DNA of 64,000 nucleotides from Polynucleobacter sp. UK-Gri1-W3 (GCF_018881595.1 NZ_JACVQA010000006.1:1-64000); one strand, 5' to 3'; counted from the first letter of the stretch, positions 47,533-58,076 are shown. The notes: generated from the sequence alone by a model not told the origin. Program-made: numbers and translations.

Positions 47533-48429
47533 TTGAGCACTGCTTTTCAATTTCAGGAGTGGATCACCTCTCACTCTGAACGTACTGAACAAGCCTTAGA
47601 TCGCTTGCTTGATTCCGCGCAAACTACTCCTCATCGTTTACATGAGGCAATGCGTTATGCGGCACAAGGGGGCGGCAAGCGTATACGTCCACTATTGGTT
47701 TATGCAGCTGGTGAATTAGGTGGCGAAAAAGAAGGTAGTGAGGCATTGGATGCTGCTGCTGTAGCAATTGAATGTATTCATGCTTATTCATTAGTGCACG
47801 ATGATTTGCCCTGCATGGATGATGATGATTTACGTCGTGGTCGTCCTACAGTTCATAAAGCTTTTGATGAGGCCACTGCATTATTGGTTGGTGATGCATT
47901 GCAAACTCGCGCCTTCGAAATTCTGGCTAATACAAACTGTGATGCGCAGGTGCGTCTCAAAATGATTGCCTCTTTGGCTGCTGCCTCTGGTTCGCGCGGC
48001 ATGGCAGGCGGTCAGGCAATTGATTTAGAGAGCGTTGGCAAAAAATTAGATTTGACGGGCTTAAAACAAATGCATGCCATGAAGACAGGTGCTTTGTTGT
48101 CATGCGCCGTGGAATTAGGTGGTATTGCTGTGAACTTGAACCCTGCGCAGATGGCAAATCTCGATCATTATTCAAAGGCCCTGGGGTTAGCGTTTCAGAT
48201 TGTTGACGACGTGCTGGATGCCACCGCTGATAGTCAAACCTTGGGTAAGACTGCTGGCAAAGACGCTGCAGCGAATAAGCCGACCTATGTGACCTTGATG
48301 GGTTTAGACTATGCACTGAAGCAGGCTAAAGATTTGCAAGAAACGGCAATCGCTAGCCTAGATAGTTTTGGTGCGCAAGCACAGGCATTGAAAGATTTAG
48401 CTCTCTTGGTTGTCAATCGCGGCAAATAA
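47533..48429 (+). CDS. ispA: Farnesyl diphosphate synthase (polyprenyl synthetase)
   Basis: IspA joins IPP with DMAPP and GPP to make farnesyl diphosphate. The 298-residue protein has GGKRIRPLL (about 49), the first aspartate-rich motif DDLPCMDDDDLRRGRP (about 93-108) and the second DDVLDAT (about 229). The start is TTG 47533, immediately after the xseB TAA, with GAGG about 5 nt upstream of it within xseB. dxs follows after 55 bp. Confidence 0.95.
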   Translation: MSTAFQFQEWITSHSERTEQALDRLLDSAQTTPHRLHEAMRYAAQGGGKRIRPLLVYAAGELGGEKEGSEALDAAAVAIECIHAYSLVHDDLPCMDDDDLRRGRPTVHKAFDEATALLVGDALQTRAFEILANTNCDAQVRLKMIASLAAASGSRGMAGGQAIDLESVGKKLDLTGLKQMHAMKTGALLSCAVELGGIAVNLNPAQMANLDHYSKALGLAFQIVDDVLDATADSQTLGKTAGKDAAANKPTYVTLMGLDYALKQAKDLQETAIASLDSFGAQAQALKDLALLVVNRGK

Positions 48430-48484
48430 GAGGGTAAAAAGAGAGTAGCAAGAGAAATTTATCAGTACAGATTACTTAGGTTCA

Positions 48485-50386
48485 ATGACTTTACATTCCA
48501 TTAACTCCCCCGACGATCTCAAAAAACTCTCGCGTGAAGAGCTACCTGCTCTAGCTGATGAGTTGCGTGAGTTTGTATTGGACTCTGTTTCTAAGACGGG
48601 TGGTCATCTGTCGTCAAACTTGGGAACAGTGGAGCTGTCGATTGCTTTGCATTACGTATTTGATACGCCAGACGATCGTATCGTTTGGGATGTGGGTCAT
48701 CAAAGCTATCCACACAAAATTTTGACTGGCCGTCGTGAGCGCATGAGTAGCTTGCGTCAGCACCAAGGTTTATCAGGTTTTCCGCATCGCGCTGAAAGTG
48801 AATTTGATGCTTTTGGCACCGGCCATTCCTCAACGAGTATTTCTGCGGCAATGGGTATGGCACGCGCTTTTCAAACCAAAGGTGAGCGACATGTTGCTGT
48901 GGCGGTGATTGGTGATAGTGCTATGACGGGTGGGATGGCTTTCGAAGCCATGAACAATGCTGGTGTTTATGACGACTTGCCGCTTGTAGTCATTTTAAAT
49001 GACAACGATATGTCGATCTCTCCTGCCGTGGGTGCGCTCAACCGACACCTCGCTAGATTGCTCAGCGGTAATATTTATTCAGCGACAAAAAAAGGCATTG
49101 ATAGTGTTCTATCAATTGCGCCACCCTTACGTGAATTTGCTAAGCGCCTTGAAGATCATGCCAAAGGCATGGTTTCACCATCAACGATTTTCCAAGAGTT
49201 TGGCTTTAATTATTTCGGCCCGATTGATGGTCATGATTTAGATGCCTTGATTCCGATGCTGCAGAATGTACGTCGCTTGGCCTTAGAGGGTCGCGGCCCA
49301 CAGTTCTTGCACGTTGTGACTAAAAAAGGCCAGGGCTATGACATGGCTGAGGCGGATCCAGTGCTGTACCACGGTCCGAGCAAATTCAATCCTGAAGAGG
49401 GCGTCAAAAAAGCAGTTGCCAGTAAGAAAACCTTCACTCAAGTGTTTGGTGAGTGGCTGTGTGACATGGCACATGCTGACCCTTTGTTGGTCGGCATTAC
49501 TCCAGCAATGCGTGAAGGTTCTGGCCTTGTTGAGTTTGAAAAGAATTTTCCGAAGCGTTACTACGATGTTGGTATTGCTGAGCAACATGCAGTTACTTTT
49601 GCGGCTGGTATGGCCTGCGAAGGTATGAAGCCGGTAGTGGCTATTTACTCTACTTTCTTGCAACGGGCGTATGACCAACTCATTCATGATGTGGCCTTAC
49701 AAGATTTGCCAGTACTGTTTGCATTAGATCGCGCTGGCCTAGTTGGTGCTGATGGTGCTACGCATGCTGGCGCATATGACATTCCATTCTTGCGTTGTAT
49801 TCCAAACATGTTGGTGATGACGCCAGCAGATGAGTCTGAGTGTCGCGATTTATTAACAACCGCTTTCCATCAACCCCATCCAAGCGCAGTGCGCTATCCA
49901 CGTGGTGCGGGAGTTGGTGCTATTCCTTCTAAAGAATTACGTACTCTGCCAATGGGTAAGGGTGAGCTTCGTCGCAAATCAACGGCGCCTGCTGGCCAAC
50001 GCGTGGCAATCTTGGCATTTGGTACTTTGCTATACCCTGCTCTTGAAGTGGCTGAAGGTATTGATGCAACCGTTGCCAATATGCGTTTTGTTAAACCGCT
50101 CGATAAGGATTTAATTCAATTATTAGCTGTTGATCATGATTATTTCGTAACGATTGAAGATGGCGCTATCGCCGGGGGTGCTGGCAGTGCTTGTCTGGAA
50201 GCCCTATCAAATCTCGGCATAAATAAACCCCTCTTGCAATTAGGTCTTCCTGATGAATTCATTGAGCATGGCGACTACAGTTTGCTGATGACTAAGTGTG
50301 GCTTGGATGTAGAAGGCATCGCAAACTCCATCAAACAGCGTTTTCCCGCAGTATTGACCGTAAATTCAGCGCTTTCAGGCAAATAA
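48485..50386 (+). CDS. dxs: 1-deoxy-D-xylulose-5-phosphate synthase
   Basis: Dxs condenses pyruvate and glyceraldehyde 3-phosphate with thiamine diphosphate, the first MEP step. The 633-residue protein has [15 protein letters not shown] (about 77), the TPP-binding [16 protein letters not shown] (about 151-166) ending in an Asn-rich segment, and the [15 protein letters not shown] transketolase motif in the second half. It is the last gene of xseB-ispA-dxs. folE2 starts 25 bp downstream and may share the transcript. Confidence 0.96.
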   Translation: MTLHSINSPDDLKKLSREELPALADELREFVLDSVSKTGGHLSSNLGTVELSIALHYVFDTPDDRIVWDVGHQSYPHKILTGRRERMSSLRQHQGLSGFPHRAESEFDAFGTGHSSTSISAAMGMARAFQTKGERHVAVAVIGDSAMTGGMAFEAMNNAGVYDDLPLVVILNDNDMSISPAVGALNRHLARLLSGNIYSATKKGIDSVLSIAPPLREFAKRLEDHAKGMVSPSTIFQEFGFNYFGPIDGHDLDALIPMLQNVRRLALEGRGPQFLHVVTKKGQGYDMAEADPVLYHGPSKFNPEEGVKKAVASKKTFTQVFGEWLCDMAHADPLLVGITPAMREGSGLVEFEKNFPKRYYDVGIAEQHAVTFAAGMACEGMKPVVAIYSTFLQRAYDQLIHDVALQDLPVLFALDRAGLVGADGATHAGAYDIPFLRCIPNMLVMTPADESECRDLLTTAFHQPHPSAVRYPRGAGVGAIPSKELRTLPMGKGELRRKSTAPAGQRVAILAFGTLLYPALEVAEGIDATVANMRFVKPLDKDLIQLLAVDHDYFVTIEDGAIAGGAGSACLEALSNLGINKPLLQLGLPDEFIEHGDYSLLMTKCGLDVEGIANSIKQRFPAVLTVNSALSGK

Positions 50387-50411
50387 GCCCGTTTTGCCTG
50401 AAAATAGAGCT

Positions 50412-51239
50412 ATGAATGACATGAACCCCGCCTTTCTTAAAGCCAGCGCAATGCCTGACGTGCAATCCACTTTGGATGAGCGCGCTTTGCCAATTGAGCG
50501 GGTGGGTATACGTGGCGTACGTCATCCGCTTACTATTCGCAGCAAGACGGGTAATTTTCCATCAGTAGGCCTTTTCGAGATGGATGTTGCATTGCCTGCG
50601 CATGTGAAGGGCACTCATATGTCGCGCTTCATGGCCTTGCTACAAAAACAAGATATTGCTGTCGATAGCACTTCAGTAGTAGCAATGGTGCGTGAGATGT
50701 TGCCATTGCTCGATGCCAAAGAAGGCCATGTGCAATTTACTTATACGCACTTTGTTAAAAAAGCAGCACCAGTATCTGGTGTTGAAAGCTTGATGGATTA
50801 CGAAGTGACTTGGATGGCTACTGCGAAGCAAAATGCAGCCGGTAGTTCTGATGTTGAATTGGCTTTGCGTGCTCAAGTTCCGGTGATGAGTTTGTGTCCT
50901 TGCTCAAAAGAGATTTCAGATTTTGGTGCGCACAACCAGCGTTCACATGTCACGATGTCAGTAGTGCTCGATGCCGTTACTAAGATGACAGTAGAGGATT
51001 TGGTTTCTGCTGCAGAGAGCGAAGCATCTAGTGAGTTGTGGGGCTTGCTTAAGCGCCCTGACGAAAAATGGGTTACTGAGCATTCATATAGCAACCCAAA
51101 ATTTGTAGAAGACTTGGTTCGTGATGTAGCCGGCAATCTCAAGGCAGATCAGCGTATTCACTCTTTTGTGGTCGAGGCCGAGAACTTTGAGTCGATTCAC
51201 AACCATAGCGCATTCGCCAGAATTAGCCACCAGAAATAG
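50412..51239 (+). CDS. folE2: GTP cyclohydrolase FolE2 (type IB)
   Basis: FolE2 converts GTP to dihydroneopterin triphosphate, opening folate and queuosine synthesis. The 275-residue product has the FolE2 pattern GIRGVRHPLTI, GTHMSRF and the metal-site cysteine in SLCPCSKEIS (about 164). FolE2 can use metals other than zinc, so it is often the low-zinc form. ATG 50412 (MNDMNPAF) is chosen over a TTG at 50394. Confidence 0.93.
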   Translation: MNDMNPAFLKASAMPDVQSTLDERALPIERVGIRGVRHPLTIRSKTGNFPSVGLFEMDVALPAHVKGTHMSRFMALLQKQDIAVDSTSVVAMVREMLPLLDAKEGHVQFTYTHFVKKAAPVSGVESLMDYEVTWMATAKQNAAGSSDVELALRAQVPVMSLCPCSKEISDFGAHNQRSHVTMSVVLDAVTKMTVEDLVSAAESEASSELWGLLKRPDEKWVTEHSYSNPKFVEDLVRDVAGNLKADQRIHSFVVEAENFESIHNHSAFARISHQK

Positions 51240-51262
51240 GCAAATACTGATAAGCAATCAAT

Positions 51263-52336
51263 TTATTTCAGATTATTGCTTTGCAAATCCCAACGGGGTT
51301 TGATATCAAAGGCTCCAGAAGTTGTGGAGCCATAATTTTTTTCAATCAAGCGCAGTGCTCCAGCAAACGCAATCATCACACCGTTATCGGTACAAAGTTC
51401 CAGTGGCGGGTAATGCACTTCAAAACCATTGCGTTTCGCTTTGTCATTGAGCGCAGCACGTAGCTGTAAATTAGCGCCAACGCCACCTGCAAGTACTAAA
51501 TGTTTGCAAGCTGTTTGCTTGAGTGCTTTCTCGGATTTGCTGACAAGAACTGCGACGATGGAATCAACAAAGCTTCTAGCAAGATCCGCATGAAACTGTG
51601 CGATTTCATTTGCATCAAGAATATTTTTCTCAGCAAACTTTTTAGTTTGATTGAGAACGGCAGTCTTGAGGCCAGAGAAAGAAAAATCTAAATCACCAGA
51701 ATGCATCATGGGTTTTGGTAAATCAAAAATACCCGGACGACCTTGCTCTGCTAATTTAGAAATTGCTGCTCCACCTGGGTAATCCAAGCCGAGTAATTTG
51801 GCCGTCTTATCAAAAGCTTCTCCTGCGGCGTCATCCAAAGTCTCACCAAGGAGCTCATATTGACCAATGCCGGAGACTTTCATGAGTTGGGTATGACCGC
51901 CAGACACCAAAAGGGCGATAAAAGGAAATTGGGGTGCTGTCTGACCCAAAAGAGGGGAAAGCAGGTGTCCTTCGAGGTGGTGAACCCCAATGGAGGGTAA
52001 ATTAAGTCCTTGGGCGAGGGATTTGGCAAAGGCACTACCCACGAGGAGGGCGCCAGCCAGCCCAGGCCCCTGAGTGAATGCCACGGCATCAATATCGGTC
52101 AAATTGAGGCCTGATTGGGCTAAAGATTGGTCTAAGAGGGGTAAAACTCGTCGGATATGGTCGCGGGAGGCTAATTCAGGTACAACGCCCCCATAGTCCC
52201 GGTGCATGGCGATTTGGGAGTGTAAGCCCTGTCCCAGTATGCCCTGGAAGGCCGGTTTACCCTCTTCCCAAGGCGTGGTGTTGTATAAAGCCACCCCGGT
52301 CTCGTCACAAGAAGTTTCTATTCCTAAAACAATCAT
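51263..52336 (-). CDS. tsaD: tRNA N6-adenosine threonylcarbamoyltransferase
   Basis: TsaD transfers the threonylcarbamoyl group to A37 of ANN-decoding tRNAs, including tRNA-Ile(CAU). The 357-residue protein has the metal-binding [11 protein letters not shown] (about 114-124), [26 protein letters not shown] and SGGHTQLM. It is divergent from rpsU, the usual proteobacterial layout, with about 76 bp between them. Confidence 0.96.
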   Translation of the reverse strand: MIVLGIETSCDETGVALYNTTPWEEGKPAFQGILGQGLHSQIAMHRDYGGVVPELASRDHIRRVLPLLDQSLAQSGLNLTDIDAVAFTQGPGLAGALLVGSAFAKSLAQGLNLPSIGVHHLEGHLLSPLLGQTAPQFPFIALLVSGGHTQLMKVSGIGQYELLGETLDDAAGEAFDKTAKLLGLDYPGGAAISKLAEQGRPGIFDLPKPMMHSGDLDFSFSGLKTAVLNQTKKFAEKNILDANEIAQFHADLARSFVDSIVAVLVSKSEKALKQTACKHLVLAGGVGANLQLRAALNDKAKRNGFEVHYPPLELCTDNGVMIAFAGALRLIEKNYGSTTSGAFDIKPRWDLQSNNLK

Positions 52337-52350
52337 TTTTTGCTTAGCCG

Positions 52351-52359
52351 TGCTAGAAT
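52351..52359 (+). promoter_or_regulatory. Extended -10 promoter of rpsU
   Basis: TGCTAGAAT (TAGAAT at 52354-52359) is an extended -10 box. Transcription would begin near 52366, giving a leader of about 45 nt. The leader has a symmetric TCGATA-TC-TATCGA hairpin at about 52378-52391 close to the ribosome binding region. No matching -35 is obvious. This intergenic region also holds the tsaD promoter. Confidence 0.5.
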
Positions 52360-52412
52360 TGCAATTCAGTTAATTTTTCGATATCTATCGAGCATATACG
52401 AGTTAAATAAGT

Positions 52413-52625
52413 ATGACTACAGTCCGCCTCCGCGAAAACGAACCATTTGAAGTGGCATTGCGCCGTTTTAAGCGCACCATTGAAAAGAATGGCCTTTTGA
52501 CAGACTTGCGTGCACGCGAGTTTTACGAGAAGCCAACGGCTGAGCGTAAGCGTAAGAAGGCCGCAGCTGCTAAGCGCCATTACAAGCGTATTCGCAGCCA
52601 AATGTTGCCTAAGAAGCTTTACTAA
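52413..52625 (+). CDS. rpsU: 30S ribosomal protein S21
   Basis: The 70-residue basic protein is S21: [20 protein letters not shown] followed by [16 protein letters not shown] and a strongly basic tail ending KLY. It assists initiation on the 30S subunit. It is the first gene of the macromolecular synthesis cluster rpsU-yqeY-dnaG-rpoD, with a terminator just downstream that lowers read-through. Confidence 0.97.
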   Translation: MTTVRLRENEPFEVALRRFKRTIEKNGLLTDLRAREFYEKPTAERKRKKAAAAKRHYKRIRSQMLPKKLY

Positions 52626-52660
52626 TAGAATTTAAAAGCTCTCCTCACCGAGAGGCTTTG

Positions 52661-52700
52661 AAACCCGCTGACGGTGAAACGCAGCGGGTTTTTGCTTTTT
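52661..52700 (+). terminator. Terminator after rpsU
   Basis: The stem AACCCGCTG (52662-52670) pairs with CAGCGGGTT (52682-52690), followed by TTT, a GC pair and five more T. A separate small CTCTC/GAGAG hairpin precedes it. It limits transcription from rpsU into yqeY-dnaG. Confidence 0.85.
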
Positions 52701-52762
52701 GAATTGCCAAATACAACTAGCTAGCTGTACAGCTAGATATATTCAACATTAGGAATCAAGCC

Positions 52763-53209
52763 ATGACTCTAAAAGACCAAATTACCGAAGATATGAAAAA
52801 CGCTATGCGCGCTAAAGAAGTTGCGCGCCTAGGAACAATTCGTCTTTTGTTGGCTGCCATCAAGCAACGTGAAGTCGACGAGCGCATTGTGGTTGATGAC
52901 GCTGGTGTGATTGCCACTGTTGAGAAAATGATTAAGCAACGTAAAGATTCGATCTCTCAATTTGAAAAAGCCAATCGCGACGATTTGGTTGCAATTGAAT
53001 CTGCCGAGATGGTGATTTTGCAAACTTATTTGCCAGCACAGTTATCTGATGCTGAAGTAGAAGCTGCAGTAGCTGCTGCTGTTGCATCTACTGGCGCCGC
53101 AGGCCCACAGGATATGGGCAAGGTTATTGGCGCATTAAAAGGTCAGCTGGCTGGCAAAGCCGATATGGGTAAAGTTTCCGGCTTGGTAAAAGCCGCATTG
53201 GCGAAGTAA
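52763..53209 (+). CDS. yqeY: GatB/YqeY domain protein
   Basis: The 148-residue protein matches the YqeY family: LKDQITEDMKNAMRAKEVARLG, then AIKQREVDER, KQRKDSISQFEKANRDD and the C-terminal helical tail with MGKVIGALKGQLAGKADMGKV. The family shares the GatB tRNA-binding tail but lacks its catalytic part. Function is unclear; in this cluster it is a constant neighbour of dnaG. Confidence 0.9.
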   Translation: MTLKDQITEDMKNAMRAKEVARLGTIRLLLAAIKQREVDERIVVDDAGVIATVEKMIKQRKDSISQFEKANRDDLVAIESAEMVILQTYLPAQLSDAEVEAAVAAAVASTGAAGPQDMGKVIGALKGQLAGKADMGKVSGLVKAALAK

Positions 53210-53258
53210 GTAATTACAGTAGCTAGCCAAGCAAGAAAAATACTTTCATACTGGCCAC

Positions 53259-55223
53259 ATGGCACTCATTCCACAATCCTTCATAGCCGATCTTTTAAAT
53301 CGGGTTGATATTGTTGATGTAGTTGGGCAGCACGTTAAGTTAAAAAAAGCGGGCGCGAACTTTCAGGGTTTGTGCCCCTTCCACTCAGAGAAGTCTCCCT
53401 CATTTTCGGTATCGCCTACCAAACAGTTCTATCACTGCTTTGGTTGTGGTGCACATGGCTCTGCTATTAGTTTCTTAATGGAATACTCTGGCCTAGGTTA
53501 TGTGGATGCCATTGAAGATCTTGCGCGTTCTGCAGGCTTAGATGTACCTCGTGAAGAACGAACTGCAAATGATGTAGCAAGACAGCAGCAAGCAATGGCA
53601 TTGAGTGAGGTCATGAGCTCAGCTGCAGATTGGTACCGTCAACAACTTAAAGGCAATACTAGAGCAGTAGAGTATTTAAAAGGTCGTGGCCTGACTGGTG
53701 AGATTGCTAAGCGCTATGCTTTAGGTTATGCACCTGACGGATGGCAGGGCTTAGAAGCGGTGTTTGGAACCTACTCTAATGATGAGATAGCGAAGACCTT
53801 GGTGGAAGGTGGCTTGCTGATTCAAGGTGAGCAAGCGGAAGGCGGTCAAGCTATTAAACGCTACGATCGTTTTCGTGATCGCATTATGTTCCCCATTCGC
53901 AACCCCAAAGGCCAAACCATTGGTTTTGGTGGGCGCATTCTGGATCAGGGTGAGCCTAAGTATTTAAATTCACCTGAAACACCATTGTTCTCCAAAGGCA
54001 ACACGCTCTACGGATTATTTGAAGCAAGACAAGCAATTCGCGCACAAGAGTATGTTCTGGTGTGTGAAGGGTATATGGATGTTGTTGCCTTAGCGCAATT
54101 GGGTTTTCCAAATGCGGTTGCAACATTGGGTACAGCTTGTACAGCAAACCATGTGCGCATGCTCTTGCGTCAGGCTGACAAAGTGGTTTTCTCATTCGAT
54201 GGTGACTCTGCCGGGCAGCGTGCAGCTCAGCGTGCACTTGAAGCTTGCTTACCACTCATGTCAGACGATAAAGAAATTCGTTTTTTATTTTTACCTACAG
54301 AGCATGATCCCGATAGCTATGTTCGCGCTTATGGGGCCCCTGCTTTTGAGAAGGCAATTAAAGAGGCGATGTCTATCTCTAGCTTCTTCTTTAAGGTTGT
54401 TAGTGAGGGTCATGAGCAAACTACTCCTGAAGGTAGAGCCCATACCCATCATGCTGCTAAGCCACTATTGTTGTCCATGCCGCCAATCGCGCTACGTACA
54501 CAAATCTTGCGCGAGTTAGCGATTCGAACTAATACAACCCCAGCAGAGCTCGAAGCTTTTTGCGGTTTAACGGTAGCGCCAGTAAGACAGACTACTTATC
54601 AGCCAATGCAAGCAAGGGCACAAAGTGGCCAAGGCAATCAAAGTAATTCTAGTAGCTATGTCGGCAACAGCAATCGTCAAGGTGCACCATGGCAAGCATC
54701 AAAGGGGTCTGCAAAGCGAGTAGCAACTCAAAATATTGAACCACCCAAAGCACCAACTGATTTGGCAGAGCAAATGCTGCGAGTCATCATTCAGTTTCCG
54801 CATTTGGGAAAAGCGTTAGATTCGACTAAACGCGCACTTGCACTAAAGGCGGCTGAGCAAAGATCTGAAAAAGCCCATGCTTTGATGCAAGATCTTTTAT
54901 CGCAGTGTGATTTGGTTGAGCTGATTCCAGGTGAAGGCAATAAACCGGCAATCGCAGGTGCTGGTGCCTTTGCGATGTTCCAAGATCAACTCTCTCGTAG
55001 TGAGTTAGCCCCTTTGTATGAAGTTCTGAGAAATCGGGTGATGGGTTCTGATTTGGAGCTCGAAGGTGCGGCCGCTGATCTGGACGGGGCATTTAAAAAG
55101 CTGGAACTCACCCATCTCAAGCAAGAAATGACCGAAATTGCCCAAAAGATCGCTGGAAGCACTGCTTCTGAGCAAGATAAAGCCCGCTATCGGGAATTGG
55201 GTGAAAAGCTGAAATTCTCCTAA
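53259..55223 (+). CDS. dnaG: DNA primase DnaG
   Basis: DnaG makes RNA primers for replication. The 654-residue protein has the N-terminal zinc finger CPFHSEKSPSF with CFGCG (about 40-64), the catalytic core with the TOPRIM acidic residues in CEGYMDVVALAQLG and SFDGDSAGQRAA (about 270-315), and the C-terminal DnaB-interaction domain. A Gln/Ser-rich, low-complexity linker at about 445-490 is longer than in E. coli. It is in the canonical place before rpoD. Confidence 0.96.
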   Translation: MALIPQSFIADLLNRVDIVDVVGQHVKLKKAGANFQGLCPFHSEKSPSFSVSPTKQFYHCFGCGAHGSAISFLMEYSGLGYVDAIEDLARSAGLDVPREERTANDVARQQQAMALSEVMSSAADWYRQQLKGNTRAVEYLKGRGLTGEIAKRYALGYAPDGWQGLEAVFGTYSNDEIAKTLVEGGLLIQGEQAEGGQAIKRYDRFRDRIMFPIRNPKGQTIGFGGRILDQGEPKYLNSPETPLFSKGNTLYGLFEARQAIRAQEYVLVCEGYMDVVALAQLGFPNAVATLGTACTANHVRMLLRQADKVVFSFDGDSAGQRAAQRALEACLPLMSDDKEIRFLFLPTEHDPDSYVRAYGAPAFEKAIKEAMSISSFFFKVVSEGHEQTTPEGRAHTHHAAKPLLLSMPPIALRTQILRELAIRTNTTPAELEAFCGLTVAPVRQTTYQPMQARAQSGQGNQSNSSSYVGNSNRQGAPWQASKGSAKRVATQNIEPPKAPTDLAEQMLRVIIQFPHLGKALDSTKRALALKAAEQRSEKAHALMQDLLSQCDLVELIPGEGNKPAIAGAGAFAMFQDQLSRSELAPLYEVLRNRVMGSDLELEGAAADLDGAFKKLELTHLKQEMTEIAQKIAGSTASEQDKARYRELGEKLKFS

Positions 55224-55306
55224 GAAATTTCTGAAGAACCCCTAGAAATACCCTGAAATTGCCCCATATTTTTAGGTAGGGTGGGGGTAAAAAAGTCGCA
55301 ATCGAC

Positions 55307-55312
55307 TATAAT
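55307..55312 (+). promoter_or_regulatory. Internal rpoD promoter -10 box
   Basis: A perfect TATAAT lies about 145 bp before the rpoD start in the 234-bp gap after dnaG. No clear -35 is present at the right distance. It fits an extra rpoD promoter independent of rpsU-dnaG, as is known for this cluster in other bacteria. The rest of 55224-55457 shows no gene. Confidence 0.45.
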
Positions 55313-55457
55313 CCTTTGTTCCCAAGAAAAAACCGATTTAATTCAGCCACTTGCGCTTTATTTTGATGAAATTTGGGGTAAGTGGGTAAGTGAGTTACTA
55401 CGGGGCTGTGTTTCATCAGTCGATATCAATAACAGTAATGTGAATAAGTGCTAATAA

Positions 55458-58058
55458 ATGCCGAATACCAAGACCAAAAAACCAGCTCCCAAAGCGAAAG
55501 CTCCAGCTAAGCCAGTAAAAGCTGCTGCAAAGCCAGCGGCTAAAGCAAAAACTCCTGCAAAGCCAGTGAAGGCTGCAGCCAAACCAGTTGCTAAAGCGAA
55601 GACTCCGGCAAAGCCGGCTCCAAAAGCGAAAGCTCCAGCTAAACCAGTAAAAGCTGCTGCTAAGCCGGCACCTAAAGCTAAAGCGCCGATTAAGCCTGCT
55701 CCAAAAGCGAAAGCTCCAGCAAAACCGGTAAAGGCTGCTGCAAAGCCTGCACCTAAGGCCCCAGCTAAGACTCCAGCAAAACCGACAAAAGCTGTTGCAA
55801 AGCCGGTAGCAAAAGTACCGACAAAAGTACCTGCTAAGCCAGTTGCCAAAGCACCTGCGAAAGCAGTCAAGACAGAAGTCAAAGTTGAGCCAGTAAAAAA
55901 AGGTAAAGCTGCGCCTGTATCTAAACCTGAACCAGTTAAAGCGGTGAAGGAAGTAAAAGAAGCTAAAGAAACAAAAGAAGTAAAAGAAGCCAAGGTTAAA
56001 AAAGCCACAGTTGCTGAGGTAGAAGTTCTAGCTGCCGATGAGGAAAAAAAGCGCGGCCGTAAAGCGAAAGCGGATGCCCCTGCAGAAAATGCAGAGCCAG
56101 TATTGACGGATCGTCAAAAAGCCCGTGAGCGTAAAGCTAAAGAAAAGGCGCTCTTAAAAGAATTCGCAGCACAGCAGTTAGGCACCGAAGAGCAACAAGA
56201 GTTACGTCGTGCTCGTTTAAAGACTTTGATCAAGATGGGTATGTCCAAGGGTTACTTAACCCATGGCGAGATGAATGACGTGATGTCTGATGAGTTGTCT
56301 GATGCTGATGCATTAGAGACTTTGATCAGCTTGCTCAATGACATTGGCATTACTGTTTACGAACAAGCGCCCGATGCTGAAACCTTAATTCTTTCTGACA
56401 ACACAGAAGCTGCAGCTTCCGAAGAAGAGGCTGAAGAAAAGGCTGAAGCAGCCCTTTCCACTGTGGATTCAGAGTTTGGTCGTACAACCGATCCAGTACG
56501 TATGTATATGCGTGAGATGGGCACCGTAGATTTGCTGACTCGCGAAGGCGAGATCGTGATTGCGAAGAAGATTGAAGCTGGCCTCAAAGATATGGTGATG
56601 GCTTTGGCTGCTTGCCCTGTCACTATTGCTGAAATTCTAAGCAACGTAGACAAGATTGCTAGTGGCGAGATGGAGATTGACCAGTTTGTTGATGGCTTGG
56701 TTGATCCTAATGCAGAAGATATTAAGCTTGGACCTGAAGAGCCAGAAATTGACCCAGATGCCGAAGAAGGCGATGAAGAGGGCGGTGAAGACGAAGGCGG
56801 CGGCGGTGGTGGCGGTGCTGCAACTGCGAATGCCAAGCAACTAGAAGAGTTAAAGCAGATTTCTTTAGAGAAGTTTGCGATCGTACGCACACAAGCTGAC
56901 AAGATGCGTCGTGCTTTCGATAAAGATGGCTACAACTGCCCAGCCTACATCAAGGCGCAGGACGGGATTCGTGCTGAATTGCTTGGTTTCCGCTTAACAG
57001 CAAAGAGTGTTGAGAAGTTATGCGATACCATGCGCTCACAAGTGGATCAGGTTTGGAAGTTAGAGCGTGGCATTGTTAGTTTGTTGGTAGACAAAGTTGG
57101 CGTCAATCGCGGTGAAGTATTAAAAGACTTCCCTAAGATGTCCATGAATTTGACTTGGACTGAAAAGCTGCTCAAAGAGAACAAGCCTTACAGTGCGCTC
57201 TTGCAACGTAACGTTCCAGCGATTCAAGAATTGCAGCAGAAATTAATTGATATTCAGAAGAATGTCGTTATTCCACTTCCAGAGTTAAAAGAAGTGAACA
57301 AGCAAATGATCGCTGGCGAGAAGCGTGCCCGCGAAGCAAAACGTGAGATGACAGTGGCCAACTTACGTTTGGTAATTTCGATTGCTAAGAAATACACCAA
57401 CCGTGGTTTGCAATTCTTGGACTTGATTCAAGAGGGCAATATCGGTTTGATGAAGGCGGTCGATAAGTTTGAATACCGTCGTGGCTATAAGTTCTCTACC
57501 TATGCAACATGGTGGATTCGTCAGGCCATTACTCGTTCGATTGCTGACCAAGCCCGTACGATCCGTATTCCAGTTCATATGATTGAGACAATCAACAAGA
57601 TGAACCGTATCAGCCGTCAGATCTTGCAAGAAACTGGTCATGAGCCAGATGCTGCAACTTTAGCGCTGAAGATGGAGATTCCTGAAGACAAGATTCGCAA
57701 AATCATGAAGATTGCTAAGGAGCCTATCTCTATGGAGACTCCAATCGGCGATGATGCAGACTCTAATTTGGGTGACTTCATTGAGGACAACAACACATTA
57801 GCTCCGGCTGAAGCTGCTTTGCATGACTCAATGCGTGACGTAGTCAAGGATGTACTTGATTCATTAACACCGCGCGAAGCAAAAGTATTGCGTATGCGTT
57901 TTGGTGTTGAGATGAGCACCGATCATACTCTTGAAGAGGTTGGCAAACAGTTCGACGTTACTCGTGAGCGTATCCGTCAGATCGAAGCGAAGGCGCTGAG
58001 AAAAATGCGTCATCCAAGCCGAAGCGACAAACTCAAGACCTTCCTCGAGGAAGATTGA
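55458..58058 (+). CDS. rpoD: RNA polymerase sigma-70 factor RpoD with a repetitive N-terminal extension
   Basis: RpoD is the primary sigma factor. The 866-residue protein is much longer than E. coli RpoD (613). Residues 1 to about 140 are Lys/Ala/Pro repeats (units of the [13 protein letters not shown] kind), like a histone H1 tail. Region 1.1 starts near 245, region 1.2 ([20 protein letters not shown]) near 345, an acidic/Gly-rich linker sits near 427-455, region 2 ([22 protein letters not shown] and [11 protein letters not shown]) near 630-715, and region 4 ([14 protein letters not shown]) near 802-860. The function of the N-terminal tail is not known. ATG 55458 is chosen by context and has no strong Shine-Dalgarno sequence. 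Confidence 0.96.
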   Translation: MPNTKTKKPAPKAKAPAKPVKAAAKPAAKAKTPAKPVKAAAKPVAKAKTPAKPAPKAKAPAKPVKAAAKPAPKAKAPIKPAPKAKAPAKPVKAAAKPAPKAPAKTPAKPTKAVAKPVAKVPTKVPAKPVAKAPAKAVKTEVKVEPVKKGKAAPVSKPEPVKAVKEVKEAKETKEVKEAKVKKATVAEVEVLAADEEKKRGRKAKADAPAENAEPVLTDRQKARERKAKEKALLKEFAAQQLGTEEQQELRRARLKTLIKMGMSKGYLTHGEMNDVMSDELSDADALETLISLLNDIGITVYEQAPDAETLILSDNTEAAASEEEAEEKAEAALSTVDSEFGRTTDPVRMYMREMGTVDLLTREGEIVIAKKIEAGLKDMVMALAACPVTIAEILSNVDKIASGEMEIDQFVDGLVDPNAEDIKLGPEEPEIDPDAEEGDEEGGEDEGGGGGGGAATANAKQLEELKQISLEKFAIVRTQADKMRRAFDKDGYNCPAYIKAQDGIRAELLGFRLTAKSVEKLCDTMRSQVDQVWKLERGIVSLLVDKVGVNRGEVLKDFPKMSMNLTWTEKLLKENKPYSALLQRNVPAIQELQQKLIDIQKNVVIPLPELKEVNKQMIAGEKRAREAKREMTVANLRLVISIAKKYTNRGLQFLDLIQEGNIGLMKAVDKFEYRRGYKFSTYATWWIRQAITRSIADQARTIRIPVHMIETINKMNRISRQILQETGHEPDAATLALKMEIPEDKIRKIMKIAKEPISMETPIGDDADSNLGDFIEDNNTLAPAEAALHDSMRDVVKDVLDSLTPREAKVLRMRFGVEMSTDHTLEEVGKQFDVTRERIRQIEAKALRKMRHPSRSDKLKTFLEED
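55489..55742 (+). repeat. Coding tandem repeat in the 5' end of rpoD
   Basis: Near-identical DNA units encoding [15 protein letters not shown] occur at about 55489-55527, 55619-55661 and 55700-55742, with more diverged copies between and after them. They are in frame in rpoD. Identity at DNA level, including shared third bases, points to recent duplication and possible length variation between strains. They are not CRISPR, as the spacers are also repeats. Confidence 0.85.
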
Positions 58059-58076
58059 TTGTCTAGCACTTCGATA

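Noticed and set aside
49283..49687. 134-residue minus-strand frame inside dxs
   Set aside because: It is a shadow of dxs with no family features.
55489..55870. Possible CRISPR array
   Set aside because: The periodic sequence is in-frame coding DNA, and the units between repeats are also repeats rather than unique spacers.
55451..56008. 185-residue Ala/Phe/Gly-rich frame opposite the rpoD repeats
   Set aside because: It is the complement of the Lys/Ala/Pro repeat; its low-complexity sequence has no independent support.
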